Positions 49,613 through 57,853 of a DNA stretch of 64,000 nucleotides are shown in pieces (position 1 is the first letter of the stretch; the number at the start of each line of letters is the position of its first letter). Origin of the DNA: Anaerolineae bacterium (GTDB lineage Bacteria > Chloroflexota > Anaerolineae > Aggregatilineales > Phototrophicaceae); NCBI GenBank assembly GCA_022823165.1, contig JAJDXR010000092.1:48473-112472 (forward strand), in the 5' to 3' direction. The translations under genes were made by a program, and so were the position numbers. The notes below the pieces were generated by a model. It was not told the DNA's origin and searched no databases. It saw only the letters and a program-made list of their open reading frames with translations.

Positions 49613-51847
49613 ATGAATAGTGCCCGCAAGCTGATCCACAATACGGACGCCCGCGCCGTTACCGCGCTGGCGCTGCTGTGGCTGCTGTTCTTTTGGCGCC
49701 TGTTCACGCCTGTCGCTTCGGACCAGGTCTCGCTTGCAAAAGGCGACTTCTCCGGACAATTTGTCGCTTTTGGCGCCTATCAGTTTCAGCGCATGTCTCA
49801 GGGTGAAATCCCGCTGTGGAATCCTCACAACAACGGCGGCCTGCCCTTCATCGCCGATACCCAGGCCGCCGTCTTCTATCCGCCGCGCTGGCTCACCATC
49901 GGCCTCAGTTCGCTTAGCGGCGGCTGGAGCTACAACAGCTTGCAAATGGAGATGACGCTCCATGTGCTTTTATACAGCCTGCTCATGTATCTGTTTGTAC
50001 GGCGGCTGACGCTGGCAAATAGCTGCAGCCCTCTGGCTGCCTTCTGCGCCGCGGTCATCGTCGGCTATGGCGGCTACACGACAGGCTACCCCCTGCTGCA
50101 GCTGGCTGTGTTGGAAGCGGCCATCTGGCTGCCGCTGGCGGCATTGGGCGTTCTTGAAGGCACGCGCGCAAAACAAATAGCGCCGAACTTCATCGCGCTG
50201 GCAGGACTCGGCCTGGGCCTATCCTGGCTGGCTGGCCATCCGCAGACAAGCTGGTTCCTAAGCTATGTCGTCGCCGCTTATTTGGCTTATCGCGCTTACG
50301 CCGCGCGGATCGGCTGGCGGCAGTTTCTCGGCGCTCTGGCGCTGCTGGCCGCCATCGCTTTCGGTGTCACAGCGGTAACATTGCTGCCGGGTTTGGAATA
50401 TCTGCGGCTGAGCTCTCGCGAAGCATTGGGCTTCGCCGCCAAAGGCAATGGCTTCCCAATTCGCGACATCGCGCAATTCATTTTCCCCGGCTCAGTCAGT
50501 CAATGGTCGCCGCTCTTCGTCGGCCTGCCAGCGCTATTTTTCGCCGCCGTCGCCGTCTTCCGCAACCAAGGCGACAGCCGCTTCTGGCTGATCGTAGCCA
50601 TCGTCGGCTTGTTGCACAGCCTGGGCAATAACAGCGCCTTCTACTCATTGACCTACCACCTGGTTCCCGGCCTGCGTTTTTTCCGCGGCCAGGAACGGGC
50701 GGCTTTTGTTGTCGCCAACAGTTTGGCGATTCTGGCCGGACTCGGCCTTGTCGCGGCGGCGACCTGGCCCAATCACTTGTATCGCAAGCGGGCGCTTCGA
50801 CTTTGGGCCGCTTTCACCGCGCTAGTCGTCGGCGTCGCGATCCTGGCTTTATTCGCATGGACTGCTGAGGCCGATACCTGGGGCGATCTCTTCAACATCG
50901 CTGCGCGCAGCGCGCTGGTATGCTTCGCGGCTTTACTGCTGCTGCGCCGTTTCCTGGCGGCGCCCGGGCGGTTGACCAATCAACTCGCCCTGATGGCTTT
51001 AATCGCCCTCGAGCTGTTCTCGGTCAACATGGATCATCCCGCCGTGTATGATCCCCGGCCCCATTCCGAACAGCTCAGCATGAGTCCATCGCCGCTCGTC
51101 CAACAAGTCCTGGATGAAGACAGTAGTCAGCCCTTTAGAGTGGACGGTTTTCGCGGCTTGGAAGACAATTACGCCAGCCTTTACGGCTTGATGGATGTCC
51201 GCGGCATCAGCCCGCTCTGGCTGAAAGCGCCGCAGTTGATCATCTATGACGATTATGTTGATAATCCATTGTCATGGGAACTTTTCGCGGTTAAATATGT
51301 GTTCAGCGGCAAAGAGCGCTTGTCAGCCCCCACTCAAGTAATAGGCCAGGGCGTGGATCGGCGTGGAAAAGTATATCTGCACCGCCTGGATAATCCCCGT
51401 CCATTCGCTCGCCTGTATTATCAAGTGGATGTTGTTGACAGCGATCAGTGGGCAATGGAATTGATGCGAGATAGTCGCTACGATGAGCGCGAGAAGCTAG
51501 TCCTGCTGCAACCGCCGGATTTGCCGCTGCCGGGGGAAATGCGCGCAGGCAACGTGCGCGTGGTCTCATTCGCTGCCGAAGAAATCACGCTTGAATATGA
51601 CACGGCGGAAAACGCGCTGCTATCGCTGTCGCTGGTTGACTACCCGGGCTGGACTGCTGACATCGACGGCCGGCCCGCCCGCATCCTGCGCGCCTATGCC
51701 GGCCTCAGCGCGGTCGAAGCCCCCGCTGGCCAACATCTGCTTACGCTTCGCTTTTCGCCGGACAGCTATCGAATCGGCTTGGTCATCAGCGCGGTCGTCT
51801 GGATGGGTCTGGCCTTGCTGGCATTTCGCATTTTGCTCAGGAGGTAG
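49613..51847 (+). CDS. YfhO-like polytopic membrane protein (GT-C superfamily)
   Basis: A 744-residue protein with about a dozen transmembrane helices in residues 15-480 and a soluble C-terminal domain up to a last helix (about 718-740). The first loop has LAKGDFSGQFVAFGAYQFQR and IPLWNPHNNGGLPFIADTQ, hallmarks of the YfhO/GT-C-like family. FRGQERAAFVVANSLAILAG is conserved in it too. Bacillus YfhO adds sugars to teichoic acid, so a glycan-modifying role fits, but this is inference. The C-terminal region with DYPGWTADIDGRPARIL is seen in many such proteins. It starts 12 bases after the GT4 gene. Confidence 0.82.
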   Translation: MNSARKLIHNTDARAVTALALLWLLFFWRLFTPVASDQVSLAKGDFSGQFVAFGAYQFQRMSQGEIPLWNPHNNGGLPFIADTQAAVFYPPRWLTIGLSSLSGGWSYNSLQMEMTLHVLLYSLLMYLFVRRLTLANSCSPLAAFCAAVIVGYGGYTTGYPLLQLAVLEAAIWLPLAALGVLEGTRAKQIAPNFIALAGLGLGLSWLAGHPQTSWFLSYVVAAYLAYRAYAARIGWRQFLGALALLAAIAFGVTAVTLLPGLEYLRLSSREALGFAAKGNGFPIRDIAQFIFPGSVSQWSPLFVGLPALFFAAVAVFRNQGDSRFWLIVAIVGLLHSLGNNSAFYSLTYHLVPGLRFFRGQERAAFVVANSLAILAGLGLVAAATWPNHLYRKRALRLWAAFTALVVGVAILALFAWTAEADTWGDLFNIAARSALVCFAALLLLRRFLAAPGRLTNQLALMALIALELFSVNMDHPAVYDPRPHSEQLSMSPSPLVQQVLDEDSSQPFRVDGFRGLEDNYASLYGLMDVRGISPLWLKAPQLIIYDDYVDNPLSWELFAVKYVFSGKERLSAPTQVIGQGVDRRGKVYLHRLDNPRPFARLYYQVDVVDSDQWAMELMRDSRYDEREKLVLLQPPDLPLPGEMRAGNVRVVSFAAEEITLEYDTAENALLSLSLVDYPGWTADIDGRPARILRAYAGLSAVEAPAGQHLLTLRFSPDSYRIGLVISAVVWMGLALLAFRILLRR

Positions 51848-51850
51848 CGC

Positions 51851-53305
51851 GTGCCAAATGCAAACGCAGTCACTATCTGGATCAGCCGCCTGGATCGTCG
51901 GGCTTACGCGATCGCGCTGGGAATGAGCCTCGGCATAATTGGCGCCGCGATCGGCCTGCTGATCGCCCTGGCGGGACCGCTGCTGGCGCTGGCGGCGATA
52001 CTCGGCCTGCTCGCGGGGCTCTACGTCATCACGGACGCGCGCATTGCGCTTTACGGCATTGTCCTCGTCGTCCTGCTCTTGCCCTTCGGGATTCTGCCGG
52101 TCAAAATCGCCGTCACGCCCACGCTGCTGGATCTGGCTCTGGGTGGATTTCTGCTCGTTTACCTCTGCCAGTGGATGACCGGGCGCCGCGGCGGTATCAA
52201 GCTGACGCCGGTTCATTCGCTGGTCGCTCTTTACTTGATGTGGCTGATACTCGCCTTTGCCCTGGGCTTGCGCCACGCCGGGCCAACCTCGTCCACGCTG
52301 CGCCAATTCGCCGAGACGATTCTCAGCATCAGCCTGGTTTTCATTTTGGTCGATTTACTGCGCGATCCAGCTATGTTGCGGCGCCTGGCGCTGGTGATTC
52401 TGCTGGGCATTGGCGCGCAGGCTCTGCTGGCCATCGCGCTCTACGCCGCGCCAGATACCCTGGCTGAAGCGCTGTTGGTGAGGCTGTCCCGCATTGGCTA
52501 TCCGGCCAGCGGCGTCATCCGCTACATTGAGAGCAATCCGGAGCTGCCTGAACGCGCCATCGGCACCTGGATTGATCCCAATGCGCTTGGCGGCGTTCTG
52601 GCGACGGCAGCGATTATGATCGCGCCGCAAATCGCATCCCGGCTACCGGTTCTCAGGCGGCGCTGGCTGACGCTGCTGATTTTCCTGCTGGTGGCTCTGG
52701 CTCTTCTGCTGACGGCATCGCGCGCGTCTTTCCTGGCGCTGCTGGCCGGCCTGCTGGCTATCGCTGTCGCGCGCTACCGGCGCTTACTGCCGCTGTTCCT
52801 GCTGGCAGGGCTGCTGTTTTTGGTCCTGCCGCAAACGCAAGCCTACCTCGACCGTCTGATGCAGGCATTCCAAGGCGCCGACCTGGCGACGCAAATGCGC
52901 ATCGGCGAATGGAGGGACTCGCTGAACCTGATTGGCCGCTATCCCTGGGTGGGAGTGGGCTTCACCGGTACGCCCGATATCGACATCTACACCGATGTCG
53001 CCAATATGTACCTGATTATGGCCAACCAGATCGGCTTGACCGGCGTCCTGATCTTCTTGACGGCGATGGCCGGCGTTCTCGTCTATGGCGCTCGCGCCTG
53101 GGCTGTGGCCAAAACGCGTCCGGAATTCACCGCTATTCACCTGGGCTTCCACGCGGCGCTGATAGCCGGCTTGGTCAACGCTGTGGCCGACTTGTATTTC
53201 TTCCGTCTCGACTTTCAGTCGTCGATTACCTGGTTCTGGCTGATCGTCGCGCTCTGTCTCGCCAGCTCCCGCCTGACGCTTGAATCGGAGCGGGAACGAG
53301 GCTGA
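51851..53305 (+). CDS. O-antigen ligase/polymerase-like membrane protein (Wzy/WaaL family)
   Basis: A 484-residue protein with about twelve transmembrane helices and one large extracytoplasmic loop near residues 210-260 and again at 340-380. The Wzy_C-type segments RASFLALLAGLLAIA and RIGEWRDSLNLIGRYPWVGVGFTG are typical of O-antigen ligases and polymerases. The start is GTG at 51851 with a perfect aggagg six bases upstream. It is last gene of the polysaccharide series, three bases after the YfhO-like stop. It would polymerise or ligate the glycan outside the membrane. A flippase (Wzx or ABC type) is not in the window. Confidence 0.85.
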   Translation: MPNANAVTIWISRLDRRAYAIALGMSLGIIGAAIGLLIALAGPLLALAAILGLLAGLYVITDARIALYGIVLVVLLLPFGILPVKIAVTPTLLDLALGGFLLVYLCQWMTGRRGGIKLTPVHSLVALYLMWLILAFALGLRHAGPTSSTLRQFAETILSISLVFILVDLLRDPAMLRRLALVILLGIGAQALLAIALYAAPDTLAEALLVRLSRIGYPASGVIRYIESNPELPERAIGTWIDPNALGGVLATAAIMIAPQIASRLPVLRRRWLTLLIFLLVALALLLTASRASFLALLAGLLAIAVARYRRLLPLFLLAGLLFLVLPQTQAYLDRLMQAFQGADLATQMRIGEWRDSLNLIGRYPWVGVGFTGTPDIDIYTDVANMYLIMANQIGLTGVLIFLTAMAGVLVYGARAWAVAKTRPEFTAIHLGFHAALIAGLVNAVADLYFFRLDFQSSITWFWLIVALCLASSRLTLESERERG

Positions 53306-53313
53306 AGCTGCCG

Positions 53314-53342
53314 TTGCATTCAGCGCCGGAATGGTCTAACAT
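53314..53342 (+). promoter_or_regulatory. Promoter of rpsF-rpsR
   Basis: TTGCAT (53314-53319), a 17-bp spacer and TAACAT (53337-53342). It is well placed between the end of the polysaccharide locus and rpsF. Confidence 0.5.
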
Positions 53343-53423
53343 AGCCAACCTACAACCAAATCACAGCTTTCCGCTCCGCCAAGTAAATTGATGCGGGGCT
53401 GCGATCCGAGGAAAGGAACACTC

Positions 53424-53738
53424 ATGAGAGATTATGAACTGACGTTCATTATCCGCATCTTACCTTCAGACGAAGAAGTCAATCAAGCTATCGACCAGGT
53501 CATCAGTTTCATCGAACTGGGCGATAATGGCGTGGTCAAAAGCGTCGACCGGAAATTGTTCGGCCGCCGCCGCCTGGCTTATGAAATCCGGGGCCAGCGC
53601 GAAGGCCACTACGTCTTCATCAAGGCATCGATTCAACCCGATCACCTGGTCGAATTGGAAACCGAACTTAAGCTCTTTGATTCCGTCCTGCGCTATTTGC
53701 TGGTGCGCGAAGAAGGCGAAGTAAAAGCCACGGCTTAG
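53424..53738 (+). CDS. rpsF: 30S ribosomal protein S6
   Basis: A 104-residue small-subunit protein. MRDYELTFIIRILPSDEEV and FGRRRLAYEIRGQREGHYVF are typical of S6, which pairs with S18 on the central domain of 16S rRNA. The start at 53424 is fixed by the family N-terminus; an in-frame ATG 36 bases upstream is not needed. It is followed after 88 bases by rpsR, without the ssb gene that usually lies between them. Confidence 0.96.
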   Translation: MRDYELTFIIRILPSDEEVNQAIDQVISFIELGDNGVVKSVDRKLFGRRRLAYEIRGQREGHYVFIKASIQPDHLVELETELKLFDSVLRYLLVREEGEVKATA

Positions 53739-53826
53739 GCAAACAGCGCGAGTGGCGGCCGAGTCGCAACGCGCCCGGCCTGGCGCGCCGAGATCACAGG
53801 CAACTTATGAATGGAGAATATGAGAC

Positions 53827-54135
53827 GTGAGCGAAAGCACCGAGACCAAAAAAGAAAGACCACAAACCAGATCCGCTCCGGCTCGCGGGCGTGGCGGGCG
53901 CCGCGGCGGCGGGCACTGGCGGCGGCGCGGGCGTGGGCGGCGCGGCCGGACAACCTACTGCCCGAAAGGGCGCTGCTTCGATTATAAGGATTTCGACATT
54001 CTGTCACGTTATGTGAACGAAGGCGGCAAGATCAAACCGCGGCGGCAAACCGGCAATTGCTCGCGCTGCCAACGTGAACTGGCGCGCGAAATCAAACGGG
54101 CGCGTCACCTTGCTTTGCTGCCCTACGTAGAGTAA
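53827..54135 (+). CDS. rpsR: 30S ribosomal protein S18, zinc-binding type
   Basis: A 102-residue S18. The first 40 residues form an unusual Arg/Gly-rich extension (RGRGGRRGGGHWRRRGRGRR). The core has DYKDFDILSRYVNEGGKIKPR and REIKRARHLALLPYVE. Four cysteines (CPKGRC and CSRC) mark the zinc-carrying C+ form of S18. The start is GTG at 53827. The usual downstream rplI (L9) is absent; a PPIase gene follows after a strong stem-loop. Confidence 0.95.
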   Translation: MSESTETKKERPQTRSAPARGRGGRRGGGHWRRRGRGRRGRTTYCPKGRCFDYKDFDILSRYVNEGGKIKPRRQTGNCSRCQRELAREIKRARHLALLPYVE

Positions 54136-54136
54136 A

Positions 54137-54192
54137 GCGGCCGGTTGCTCAAGGCGGCGGCCCGCGGCTTATAGCGAACTGAGCCAACCGGC
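54137..54192 (+). repeat. Stem-loop after rpsR containing a motif repeated after the next gene
   Basis: GCCGGTTG-CTC (54140-54150) pairs with GAGCCAACCGGC (54181-54192) with one bulge, enclosing another GC-rich stretch. There is no T-run. The left 20 bases (from 54137) closely match 55577-55596, and each copy starts two bases or less after a stop codon. Confidence 0.5.
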
Positions 54193-54234
54193 GCGAGCTG
54201 TCTACTGCAAAACAATTGAGGAGTTTGCGGATTC

Positions 54235-55575
54235 ATGTCGAAGAAGTCTCAAACGACCGGCGTTCCCAAACGCCGGAGACGGCGCAGCCAGCCAGGCGCT
54301 GCGGAAGGCGCGCAAAACATCACAGCGGGCGCGGACGAATCGTCATACAAGAGCCGCGCCGAACGCGAGGAGCAGCTGCAGAGGTGGGTGATTCGAGGCA
54401 TCCTTGCCGTTGTCGGGCTCTTGATCCTGCTGGTGGCGATCGCATTCGCCTTTGAACAGCTCATCATCCCCAACCAGGTCGTGGCTACAGTTGAGGGCCA
54501 GGGCATCACCGTGCGCGAATTCCAACAAGAGTATCTGCTGGAGCGGAATCGACTGCTGCTGCAACTCGATCAGATTCAGAACTCCGGCATCGATTTCCAG
54601 CAGCTGGCTCAGCAAGAACCCTATGCTAGCTGGATCAATGAAGTCAACGTGCCCGACCAGTTGGGCCTGCGCGTACTGAATGACATGGTCGACGACCGCT
54701 TGCTTGCCCGGGAAGCGTCGGCGCTTGATGTCAGCATCAACGACGATGCGGTTCGCCAGGCTGTCGAAGCATATTTCGGCTTTGACCCGACGGCCGTCGC
54801 CTTGATTGGCGTCGAGCCGACCGCAACGCCCGAGCCGACCATCACGCCCAGCCCCTTCGTATCGCCAACACCAACGTCTACTCCCGAACCGACTGCGACG
54901 CCAGACCCTGAAGCGACCGCCGCAACGGAAGACGACGCTGCCGCTGAGGAGCCGGAAGTTACAGCGCAGCCGACAGTTGTCGAGCCTACCTTGAGCGCGG
55001 AGGAAGTTCGCGAAAACTTTGTCGAAACCGAACGCGACTACCGCTCTTATTTTGATCGCGAGGGCGTCGCCGCTGAAACCCTGGACACCTTGTTTGAACG
55101 CAATGCCCTGGAAACGTTGCTGGCTGAAGCCTTAATTCCGGCTGACGCCGGCCTGCTCTATGCTGATGTTCGGCATATCTTGCTGGACGACGAGGAACAG
55201 GCGCTGGACGCGATCGCAGCGCTGAAGCAAGGCGAGTCCTTCGCAGCGCTGGCGCGAGCCGTTTCCACGGACCCGGGCAGTGGCGCGCGCGGCGGCGAAC
55301 TGGGCGAAGCCTACGTCGGCAACTACGTGCCGGAATTCCGCCAGGCGATTGAAGAAGCGGAAGTTGGCGCCTTGGTTGGTCCAATTGAAAGCGAATTCGG
55401 CTTCCATATCTTGCAGGTCCGCAGCAAAGAAGAACGCAGCGGCGAAGACCAGGACTCGCAGCGGGAACGCGCCCGGCAGCAAGCAGTCCAGCAACTGAAG
55501 GACACCTTGCGCGAAGACCACGATGAAGCCGTAGTTATTCACGACATCTGGTTGAATCACATACCTCGCAGTTGA
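54235..55575 (+). CDS. Membrane-anchored parvulin-type peptidyl-prolyl isomerase (SurA/PrsA-like)
   Basis: A 446-residue protein. A basic cytoplasmic tail is followed by one transmembrane helix (about residues 52-74) and a SurA-like N-terminal region (VATVEGQGITVREFQQEYL). Next comes a Thr/Pro-rich linker (about 200-245, ATPEPTITPSPF pattern) and a PPIC rotamase domain from about 310. That domain has VRHILLDDEEQAL, GGELGEAYVGNYVPEF and EFGFHILQV. It would act outside the membrane as a folding factor for exported proteins. TP-rich spacers of this kind are common in Chloroflexota envelope proteins. It ends in an intrinsic terminator. Confidence 0.9.
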   Translation: MSKKSQTTGVPKRRRRRSQPGAAEGAQNITAGADESSYKSRAEREEQLQRWVIRGILAVVGLLILLVAIAFAFEQLIIPNQVVATVEGQGITVREFQQEYLLERNRLLLQLDQIQNSGIDFQQLAQQEPYASWINEVNVPDQLGLRVLNDMVDDRLLAREASALDVSINDDAVRQAVEAYFGFDPTAVALIGVEPTATPEPTITPSPFVSPTPTSTPEPTATPDPEATAATEDDAAAEEPEVTAQPTVVEPTLSAEEVRENFVETERDYRSYFDREGVAAETLDTLFERNALETLLAEALIPADAGLLYADVRHILLDDEEQALDAIAALKQGESFAALARAVSTDPGSGARGGELGEAYVGNYVPEFRQAIEEAEVGALVGPIESEFGFHILQVRSKEERSGEDQDSQRERARQQAVQQLKDTLREDHDEAVVIHDIWLNHIPRS

Positions 55576-55576
55576 G

Positions 55577-55596
55577 GCGGCCGGTAGCTCAGGCGG
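55577..55596 (+). repeat. Second copy of the post-stop GC-rich motif
   Basis: GCGGCCGGTAGCTCAGGCGG, close to 54137-54157 apart from one substitution and a one-base deletion. It begins two bases after the PPIase stop codon. Confidence 0.55.
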
Positions 55597-55629
55597 TCGA
55601 GCAAGCTCCACTTCCGCTCAACCGCTTTT
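55593..55629 (+). terminator. Intrinsic terminator after the PPIase gene
   Basis: GCGGTCGAGC (55593-55602) pairs with GCTCAACCGC (55616-55625) with a single mismatch, followed by TTTT. It separates the PPIase transcript from the FHA cluster. Confidence 0.65.
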
Positions 55630-55659
55630 GATTGAACCTGTCCCGGATGTCTTCTCACT

Positions 55660-55687
55660 TTGCCCTGATTGGCGACTCGTCTATAAT
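55660..55687 (+). promoter_or_regulatory. Promoter for a probably leaderless FHA-protein mRNA
   Basis: TTGCCC (55660-55665), a 16-bp spacer and a perfect TATAAT (55682-55687). The predicted start (about 55694) coincides with the ATG of the FHA gene, leaving no room for a ribosome binding site. Confidence 0.6.
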
Positions 55688-55693
55688 GCAGGC

Positions 55694-56464
55694 ATGAGCG
55701 CCAACCCTATCGACAAGCTGGAATTCCAGCTGGAATCGCTGATTGAAGGCGCCTTCGCGCGCTTATTCCGCGGATCCATCGACGCCCGCGATATCGCCGT
55801 CCTGCTGCTTCGCGCGCTTGAAGACAACTCCAGCGCGCCGGCATCATTGCGAGACCGGCCCGCCGCGCCCGATCACTTTCAGATACAGATGAACCCGGCC
55901 AATATCCGATGTCTCTTGGCGGAATTCCCTGATCTGCCTCAACGTCTGGCTCGGCTCATTGTCGATTTGAGCGCGGAATCCGGCTTCCTGCTAACAGCCA
56001 ATCCGACAGTGCGACTGCTGCCCAACGCCGATCTGACCTCGCACGAAGCCATCATTACGGCCGAGCGCCTCCAATCAAAGAGTGGCGAAACCGCTACGAT
56101 GCAGCCGGTTAATGCCAATCTTCGACAATCGGGAGCGCAGAATCCCGCGCTTCACATCAGCGACGCGCGCGTCATTCCATTGGTGAAATCGGTCGTTAAT
56201 GTTGGCCGCGAGCAATACAACGACATTGTCATAGCTGACGGCTACATATCACGCCACCATCTGCAATTGCGAAGGCGCTATGGCGTCTACACCCTCTTTG
56301 ATGTCAAGAGCCGCGGCGGAACGCGTGTCAATGACATGCATGTGGCGGAGCATCAACTGCAGAATGGCGATGTCATCTCCATTGGCCACACGACGCTTGT
56401 CTATACCGACGATAATGGACAGATCGCCGGCGACGGAACGACGCGGATCTTGCTGTCAGGCTAG
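55694..56464 (+). CDS. FhaA-type protein: DUF3662 domain plus C-terminal FHA domain
   Basis: A 256-residue cytosolic protein. The N-terminal DUF3662 region starts at KLEFQLESLIEGAFARLFRG and runs to about residue 125. A short linker leads to an FHA domain (about 160-250) with VGREQYNDIVI, SRHHLQL and RGGTRVNDM, the phosphothreonine-binding signature GR, S-x-x-H and N. In Actinobacteria FhaA sits in the fhaA-fhaB-pstP-rodA-pbpA-pknA-pknB locus and binds phosphorylated MviN. Here fhaB, ftsW and a PBP follow, but no kinase or phosphatase. The start MSANPIDKLEF at 55694 lies seven bases after a TATAAT, implying leaderless translation. A second protein of the FHA type follows nine bases later. Confidence 0.9.
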   Translation: MSANPIDKLEFQLESLIEGAFARLFRGSIDARDIAVLLLRALEDNSSAPASLRDRPAAPDHFQIQMNPANIRCLLAEFPDLPQRLARLIVDLSAESGFLLTANPTVRLLPNADLTSHEAIITAERLQSKSGETATMQPVNANLRQSGAQNPALHISDARVIPLVKSVVNVGREQYNDIVIADGYISRHHLQLRRRYGVYTLFDVKSRGGTRVNDMHVAEHQLQNGDVISIGHTTLVYTDDNGQIAGDGTTRILLSG

Positions 56465-56473
56465 GTCGGAAGC

Positions 56474-56923
56474 GTGAACATCGAAGTCACAATCTTCATA
56501 TTGCGCCTGATCGCCGGGCTTAGCCTGGCTGGCTTCCTGCTGGCGCTCTTTGTCGTCATTTGGCGCAACGCCGGCGGCGCCATTCAACTGCCCGCCGCGG
56601 CCGGGTTTGAGCAGGGCCATTTGACCTGCGAGCAGCCGGCGCTGGCTGACGAAGCTCAACGCTACTCGCTGCGGCCCATCCTTACCATGGGTCGGGCGGA
56701 GGCGAATACGATCGTTATCAGAGACGATTACGCCAGCGCGAAGCACGCGCGCATCGTGCTGGAGCAGGGCAGGTGGTGGCTGGAAGATCGGGGCAGCCGC
56801 AATGGCACTCAGCTCAATGGCGAGACGATAGCGAGTCGCGCGATCCTGGCCGACGGCGACGAGATCGGCATCGGCAAATACCGCTACCGGCTCCATTTGA
56901 ATCGGGAATATACGGCGCTGTAA
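56474..56923 (+). CDS. FhaB-type protein: transmembrane helix plus FHA domain
   Basis: A 149-residue protein with an N-terminal transmembrane helix (about 7-30, ILRLIAGLSLAGFLLALFVV) and a cytoplasmic FHA domain (about 65-140). That domain has MGRAEANTIVI, SAKHARI and DRGSRNGTQLNG. This matches FhaB/FipA of the actinobacterial cell-division cluster. It should recognise phosphothreonine on a partner at the membrane, probably linked to FtsW or septal synthesis. The start is GTG at 56474, nine bases after fhaA. Confidence 0.9.
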   Translation: MNIEVTIFILRLIAGLSLAGFLLALFVVIWRNAGGAIQLPAAAGFEQGHLTCEQPALADEAQRYSLRPILTMGRAEANTIVIRDDYASAKHARIVLEQGRWWLEDRGSRNGTQLNGETIASRAILADGDEIGIGKYRYRLHLNREYTAL

Positions 56924-56980
56924 ATCAAGAATACCTGGGGCTGTTATCGGCCAGGAATTGGACCATCACGGAGGCGGAGC

Positions 56981-57853
56981 ATGGAATCAGTACGAATAGC
57001 GGTTATCGGCGGATCCGGCTTATATAATATGCCGGCCATTTCCGGCCTTGAAGAGTTGCAACTGGACACGCCCTTTGGCGAGCCGAGCGGCGTCATCCGC
57101 ATTGGCAGCCTGGCTGGCAAGCGCATTGCTTTCTTGCCGCGGCACGGCGAAGGGCATGCGCGTTCGCCATCGACACTGCCCTATCGCGCCAACATATTCG
57201 CCTTGAAGCAACTGGGCGTTCGCTTCATTATCGCGGTGAATGCGGTCGGGTCCCTGCATGAGGACTACGCCCCGGGGCATATCGCCACCATCGATCAAAT
57301 TGTCGACTACACGATTCAGGCTCGCCCGCGCTCATTCTTTGAGGATGGCTTGGTCGCGCATGTCTCGGTGGCGGATCCGACCAGCGCTTACCTCCGTGAA
57401 GTCATCGCGGACGCCGTCGTAGCCGTCGGCGGCATCCTGCATCAAAGCGCCACTATCCTGGTTGAAGACGGTCCCCGCTTCGCCACGCGCGCTGAAAGTC
57501 ACTTGTTCCGCGCTTGGGGCTGCCACTTGATCGGCATGACCTCGGCGCCGGAGGCTTTCCTGGCGCGGGAAGCCGAAATCGCTTACGCCTCGCTGGCGCA
57601 TGTGACCGACTTCGACAGTTGGCATTCGCATGAAGCCGATGTCACTTCCGAGCTCGTCATTGAAACGCTGCTCAAAAATATCGACATGGTGCGGCGGGCG
57701 CTCGCGGTCGCGCTGGGGCGGATTGACGAAGACCATTGCGATCCAGCCCACACCGCGCTCGACGCCGCGCTAGCCACGCCACGAGCTGCCATGGACGCGG
57801 ATGTGATCGACCGGCTGCGGCCTATCGTGGCGCGCGCGCTTGACCTTGACTAG
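56981..57853 (+). CDS. mtnP: S-methyl-5'-thioadenosine phosphorylase
   Basis: A 290-residue purine phosphorylase-family enzyme that cleaves methylthioadenosine into adenine and methylthioribose-1-phosphate, the substrate of MtnA. IAVIGGSGLYNM, LPRHGEGHARSPSTLPYRAN, the NAVGSL loop, EDGPRFATRAES and GMTSAPEAFLAREAEI are the MTAP signatures. ggaggcggag precedes the ATG. It sits between fhaB and ftsW, interrupting an envelope cluster, and its stop overlaps the ftsW start. A purine nucleoside phosphorylase activity cannot be excluded. Confidence 0.95.
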   Translation: MESVRIAVIGGSGLYNMPAISGLEELQLDTPFGEPSGVIRIGSLAGKRIAFLPRHGEGHARSPSTLPYRANIFALKQLGVRFIIAVNAVGSLHEDYAPGHIATIDQIVDYTIQARPRSFFEDGLVAHVSVADPTSAYLREVIADAVVAVGGILHQSATILVEDGPRFATRAESHLFRAWGCHLIGMTSAPEAFLAREAEIAYASLAHVTDFDSWHSHEADVTSELVIETLLKNIDMVRRALAVALGRIDEDHCDPAHTALDAALATPRAAMDADVIDRLRPIVARALDLD

